A program made the position numbers and the translations under genes. From contig VHAW01000059.1 in NCBI GenBank assembly GCA_016872225.1, positions 1-9,919 of the forward strand: a DNA stretch of 9,919 bases, written 5' to 3'. This DNA comes from Sphingomonadales bacterium. Its GTDB lineage: Bacteria > Bacteroidota > Bacteroidia > UBA7662. Under the pieces are notes generated by a model. It did not search any database and was not told where the DNA came from. It worked only from the letters and a program-made list of their open reading frames with translations. Positions within the stretch are counted from its first letter, which is position 1; each line of letters starts with the position of its first letter. This document shows, piece after piece, positions 6,865 through 9,919 of the stretch.

Positions 6865-8529
6865 TTATGATTTGGAAGAAGAAAGTTTGACAGGAATGCT
6901 CCTGCGGATCAAGGCAATCAACACCGTAAAAACCGTGATCATGCACGCAATTCTTCCAATAAAATCCCCATGCTCCGCATAGAAGGTCATGGTATGGTTT
7001 AAGCGGAGGCGGCCCTTGACCAATCCCCTGCGATCCCATTCCAGAGAATCAAGGATATCCCCCCTTTGGTTCATAGTGGCGGAAATTCCTGTGTTGGCCG
7101 ATCGCAACAAATCACGACGGTATTCGATTGTACGAAGTCTGGCCCAGGACAAATGCTGTCGATGGCCGTCCGTATTGCCCCACCACCCGTCGTTGGTGAT
7201 GATACATAACAAATTAGCGCCATTACGCACAAATTCACCGCAGAACTCTCCAAAAATAGACTCGTAACAAATCAACGTCGCGGCTTTCAAAGGAGTCCTT
7301 CGCGAACTGTCTTGGTCGCCTCCACGAAGTGATTGCCCAAGCAGCGGCATGGTCATGGGAATTTGTTCAGTTTGTTTTCCTAATTGACCGCTCATGCCGC
7401 CCAAATCCACCGAGATGAGCTTCGAAACTGCTTGAAAGAACCATGGGTAAGGTAATTTTTCTACCCCGATCACCAGTTTGGATTTATGGTAAACAAGGGG
7501 CGGGGTTGAATCAGCTTCTGAGTCCTGAGGGCGCAGTCCCAAAGCTGAATTGTAGGCGGTATACCATCGCAGGCCGCCCATTTGGAGGCTTCTTGCATAG
7601 GGTCCAGCGTGCTCGCGGTCGGGATGCCATTCCACGGCACTGGTACCAACAATCCATGCCTGGAAGGGATGCATGCGATGGTAGGCCTTCAGTTGATCCC
7701 CGTAAGGATTTACTGGAGAACCGTACCCTGTTTGGTAAAATCCCGGCAATGCGGTTTCTGGCCATAAAATCAAAGCGGCATCAGCGGCTGAATCGGATAA
7801 TGTAACCATGATGCGCATTTGTTTCTCGTAAGTAGACGGATCAAACTTGACCGTGTACGGATCCATGTTCGGTTGAATCGCGGCGACCTCGATGGGATCC
7901 CCGGCAGGTTGGTACGTTACATACCTCCATTGGGAATATCCCCATGGAAAAATTAGCCATAGAAGAGCAACCCCCCATGGCCTGAGGGAAAATTTAGGAG
8001 CATGCAACCATGCCCGGTATATCCAAAAATTCACCGACAAAATCCACAAGGAGCCGCCTGCAACCCCGGTCCATTCGTAAAACTGTATCCACGAAGGATG
8101 ATTGGCCATGGCATGGCCCAAGAGCATCCACGGAAAATCCAAATCAATCCTTTGATGCACGTATTCCATCGCAAGCCAAGGGCTTATCCAAAAAATCCAC
8201 GTAAGCCATGGCTTATTTTCCATGGAATAACCGGAATTTCGGCATAGAAAACGATAAAACAAAACAGCGACAGTAACATATAATGCATTGGCGACCACCC
8301 CCGCGACTGCCCCAATAAGCGCCGCATGATAGACCCACCAGGTACCAAGTCCAAAGGCTGCGAGCATGGCACCAAAAACAAAACTCATCCTCATTCCTTG
8401 CTGGGCAGAATCAACAAGCCATAGGATTGGAACCAAAGCCACCATGATCAACAAGGAGAAATCCAAAGGCGGAAATGCCAGCCACCATAAGACTGATGCA
8501 GCAATCGCTGCCGTTAATCGATTCATCAT
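6865..8529 (-). CDS. lnt: Apolipoprotein N-acyltransferase
   Basis: Lnt is an inner-membrane enzyme that adds the third acyl chain to the N-terminal cysteine of lipoproteins. From the ATG at 8529 it has 554 residues. About seven hydrophobic segments precede the periplasmic nitrilase domain (about 214-502), and one more, near 523-541, follows it, matching the family's eight-helix plan. The catalytic triad is visible: Glu258 in LWPETALPG, Lys349 in YHKSKLV, and Cys421 in LICYESIFG. The signature TNDGWWGN and a following GHRQHLSWARLR are also present. The frame stays open upstream to a GTG at 8628, which would add 33 polar residues. I prefer 8529 because AAGGG lies about eight bases before it and the first membrane segment then begins at once. 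It is the first gene of the minus-strand cluster. In the usual LVPFGE-like segment the proline is replaced by isoleucine (LVIGVE), which is probably tolerated. Confidence 0.95.
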   Translation of the reverse strand: MMNRLTAAIAASVLWWLAFPPLDFSLLIMVALVPILWLVDSAQQGMRMSFVFGAMLAAFGLGTWWVYHAALIGAVAGVVANALYVTVAVLFYRFLCRNSGYSMENKPWLTWIFWISPWLAMEYVHQRIDLDFPWMLLGHAMANHPSWIQFYEWTGVAGGSLWILSVNFWIYRAWLHAPKFSLRPWGVALLWLIFPWGYSQWRYVTYQPAGDPIEVAAIQPNMDPYTVKFDPSTYEKQMRIMVTLSDSAADAALILWPETALPGFYQTGYGSPVNPYGDQLKAYHRMHPFQAWIVGTSAVEWHPDREHAGPYARSLQMGGLRWYTAYNSALGLRPQDSEADSTPPLVYHKSKLVIGVEKLPYPWFFQAVSKLISVDLGGMSGQLGKQTEQIPMTMPLLGQSLRGGDQDSSRRTPLKAATLICYESIFGEFCGEFVRNGANLLCIITNDGWWGNTDGHRQHLSWARLRTIEYRRDLLRSANTGISATMNQRGDILDSLEWDRRGLVKGRLRLNHTMTFYAEHGDFIGRIACMITVFTVLIALIRRSIPVKLSSSKS

Positions 8530-8769
8530 CGGTTCACCCTTGAAGGTATTAAAACCCGGAGATTTGTTGAAACGGGCATGACTTTGTCTCGTATCCCCCA
8601 AAATAACCCATGCATCCAATAAATTCACCCTTTTTTGCGCTCATTGGCCTATTTTTGTTTTTAAACTTAGGTAAAGATCTCCGGCATTGAATGGATTAAG
8701 CGACATCTCCCTATCTAATCGATTCTCAGCGATTCAAACCGACCTCGTCAACATTGAAATCCTAGAACC
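8530..8769. promoter_or_regulatory. Divergent intergenic region between lnt and the S8 protease gene
   Basis: These 240 bases must contain start signals for both the minus-strand cluster and the + strand protease gene. An exact match to the Bacteroidota -7 consensus TAnnTTTG lies at 8650-8657 on the + strand (TATTTTTG), 112 bases before the protease ATG. The nearest upstream TTG (8635-8637) is only 12 bases away instead of the usual 19 or so, so this is a weak candidate. On the minus strand the nearest resemblance (TTATTTTG, around 8599-8606) has one mismatch and no well-placed partner. No operator palindrome or riboswitch was recognised. If lnt starts at the GTG 8628, the non-coding part shrinks to 141 bases. 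Confidence 0.45.
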
Positions 8770-9919
8770 ATGAATCTCTCGACACTTACAGGCAAGTCAC
8801 CTTCTGGCAAATTCATTTTTCTATTCGTCCTTGCTAACGGCTTGTTGAACATGACTCCTCATTTGGTTGCCCAAGAAAATAGCAAAGCCTCCTTGAACGG
8901 CCAGCAAGAAATAAGGTCTAGAGAGACCCCCTATCCAATGCTTCATCAGGGCGGTATTCAAGAACTAAACGCTATACCGCAGGATCAGGAAGCCTTGGCA
9001 CAACTTTGGGACAGTTACCCCTCGTTTGATGGCAGAATTTACCTGGCCTTGGGGATGCACAGGCTACCGGGTACGGCAGAATGGAAGAAAATGGAAGAGC
9101 TTGGGCTAGAATATCAGGGGTTCATGCCCCCTTTGGCTTATTTGATTGCGGTGCCTGAACAGCCTAGCCCTGCATTACTGGATTATTTGTGCCGAGAACG
9201 CACCCTCTTTGCGGCCTTCGATACCCTGAGTGCAGACGCCAAGCGATCCATGGAGCTGACTAATCCTGGGTCATTATCCGGAATTTTGACCCGAAACGGC
9301 CTCAAGGGTCTACACATCCTACTCCATCCAAGCGCGAACCTTGAAAGATTCAAGGAATTTTTGAGGAGTTTGCCCTCGGTGGAGCCCATGGAGTCTGCCC
9401 ACGGACAAATGGGATTGAGCCTCTATGCCAACGATACGGATGCCGAAATTCTCCTCGCCCACCCTGCCGTTCAATTCATGGAACCTGCCCGTGGCTTGGG
9501 GGAACCGGAGGATCGAGAAGCACGCAGTTTACATCGAGGGCACGCCATCGACAACATGATGGAGGGAGGTACGCGGTATAACGGCAACGGTGTCACTGTT
9601 GGAATAGCGGACGATGGGGCAATAGGTCCTCATATTGATTTCACAGGAAGAGTCACGCAGTACACCACCAATACCTCTTCAACCAATACGCACGGGGATA
9701 TGGTCTCCGGAATCGCGGTGGGTTCAGGTAATTTGAATCCAACCCGGATTGGAGCGGCTTACGGTTCTTACCTGCACATGTACAGCATATCAAGCTACCC
9801 CCACGTCGCCAATGCGGTTGCTAATTACAACAGCCTGGGCACGACCCTGACTTCCACTTCGTATTCAGAGGTTAACGGTGGGCTTTACAACAGCAGCGCC
9901 GTGACCATCGATGGGCAAA
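8770..9919 (+). CDS. Secreted subtilisin-like S8 serine protease, 3' end missing
   Basis: The reading frame is open from the ATG at 8770 to the window end, giving 383 residues without a stop. A signal peptide is clear: basic residues near 9-14, a hydrophobic core around 15-31 and a probable cut after LVA, before QEN (about 35). A long N-terminal domain of about 200 residues follows, with two alpha/beta units (about 90-150 and 180-245) of the kind seen before the catalytic domain in Bacteroidota subtilisins. The protease domain starts near 258. Its catalytic aspartate is Asp281 in VGIADDGAIGPHIDF and the histidine is His308 in THGDMVSGIAVG. The catalytic serine and oxyanion asparagine would lie beyond the window. 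The Asp-Asp-Gly wording, in place of Asp-Ser/Thr-Gly, resembles kexin-type enzymes. A C-terminal type IX secretion domain is plausible but cannot be seen. The gene is transcribed away from lnt. Confidence 0.88.
   Translation, partial: MNLSTLTGKSPSGKFIFLFVLANGLLNMTPHLVAQENSKASLNGQQEIRSRETPYPMLHQGGIQELNAIPQDQEALAQLWDSYPSFDGRIYLALGMHRLPGTAEWKKMEELGLEYQGFMPPLAYLIAVPEQPSPALLDYLCRERTLFAAFDTLSADAKRSMELTNPGSLSGILTRNGLKGLHILLHPSANLERFKEFLRSLPSVEPMESAHGQMGLSLYANDTDAEILLAHPAVQFMEPARGLGEPEDREARSLHRGHAIDNMMEGGTRYNGNGVTVGIADDGAIGPHIDFTGRVTQYTTNTSSTNTHGDMVSGIAVGSGNLNPTRIGAAYGSYLHMYSISSYPHVANAVANYNSLGTTLTSTSYSEVNGGLYNSSAVTIDGQ

Larger units (their letters stand above)
3214..8529 (-). other. Probable five-gene operon lnt-suhB-M20-DUF4783-nadC
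   Basis: Five genes run in the same direction with gaps of 56, 23, 32 and 15 bases and no convincing terminator in any gap. The simplest reading is one transcript starting in the divergent region 8530-8769 and ending after nadC. The products serve different pathways, so this may be an expression unit rather than a pathway cluster. The widest gap (lnt to suhB) could hide an internal promoter, but I could not identify one. Confidence 0.65.

Noticed and set aside
7443..7805. 120-codon open frame on the + strand, antisense to lnt.
   Set aside because: It lies wholly inside lnt, whose protein is clearly conserved; the antisense translation has no recognisable domain, and similar shadow frames occur opposite most genes here.
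7441..8225. Cluster of the palindrome CCATGG, with six copies in under 800 bases, considered as a protein-binding or modification-site array.
   Set aside because: The copies fall in frame on Pro-Trp or Met codons of lnt (such as KPW, RPW, FPW and YPW in a Trp-rich membrane protein), so coding content explains them.
1..9919. Search for CRISPR array, tRNA or rRNA genes, insertion sequences, prophage or toxin-antitoxin genes.
   Set aside because: Read on both strands, no regularly spaced repeats, RNA gene signatures, transposase or integrase motifs were seen.

Overview
The window looks like chromosomal DNA of a member of the Bacteroidota, order not resolved. The reasons are protein types rather than a database match: a DUF4783-type protein directly beside nadC, a lipoprotein N-acyltransferase with the wording usual in that phylum, a secreted protein with PepSY-like (beta-lactamase-inhibitor-like) repeats, and a large secreted subtilisin of the kind often exported by Bacteroidota. 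Most start codons also lack a Shine-Dalgarno sequence, which fits that phylum. The coding DNA has middling base composition, but the first 120 bases are extremely AT-rich (13 G or C).

Layout. Bases 1-171 are the AT-rich leader and a short 5' region. Two + strand genes follow: a secreted protein of unknown function (172-897) and the small-type purL of purine synthesis (919-3186), 21 bases apart. purL converges on a five-gene minus-strand cluster, with only 27 bases between the stop codons. Read in its own direction this cluster is lnt (8529-6865), an inositol-monophosphatase family gene (6808-5993), an M20 dipeptidase (5969-4593), a DUF4783 gene (4560-4099) and nadC (4083-3214). The gaps are 56, 23, 32 and 15 bases, so one transcript is likely. 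A 240-base divergent intergenic region (8530-8769) separates lnt from a + strand gene for a secreted S8 subtilisin-like protease, which runs off the end of the window before its catalytic serine.

How the genes relate. Most are housekeeping genes: de novo purine synthesis (PurL), NAD synthesis from quinolinate (NadC), lipoprotein maturation at the inner membrane (Lnt), peptide turnover (M20) and a sugar/inositol phosphate phosphatase. Three products carry export signals and would act in the envelope or outside the cell: the PepSY-like protein, the DUF4783 protein and the S8 protease. No tRNA, rRNA, CRISPR array, insertion sequence, phage gene or recognisable defence system was seen. I found no convincing undescribed multi-gene system. 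The least explained items are the DUF4783 protein placed next to nadC, the PepSY-like secreted protein ahead of purL, and the AT-rich leader.
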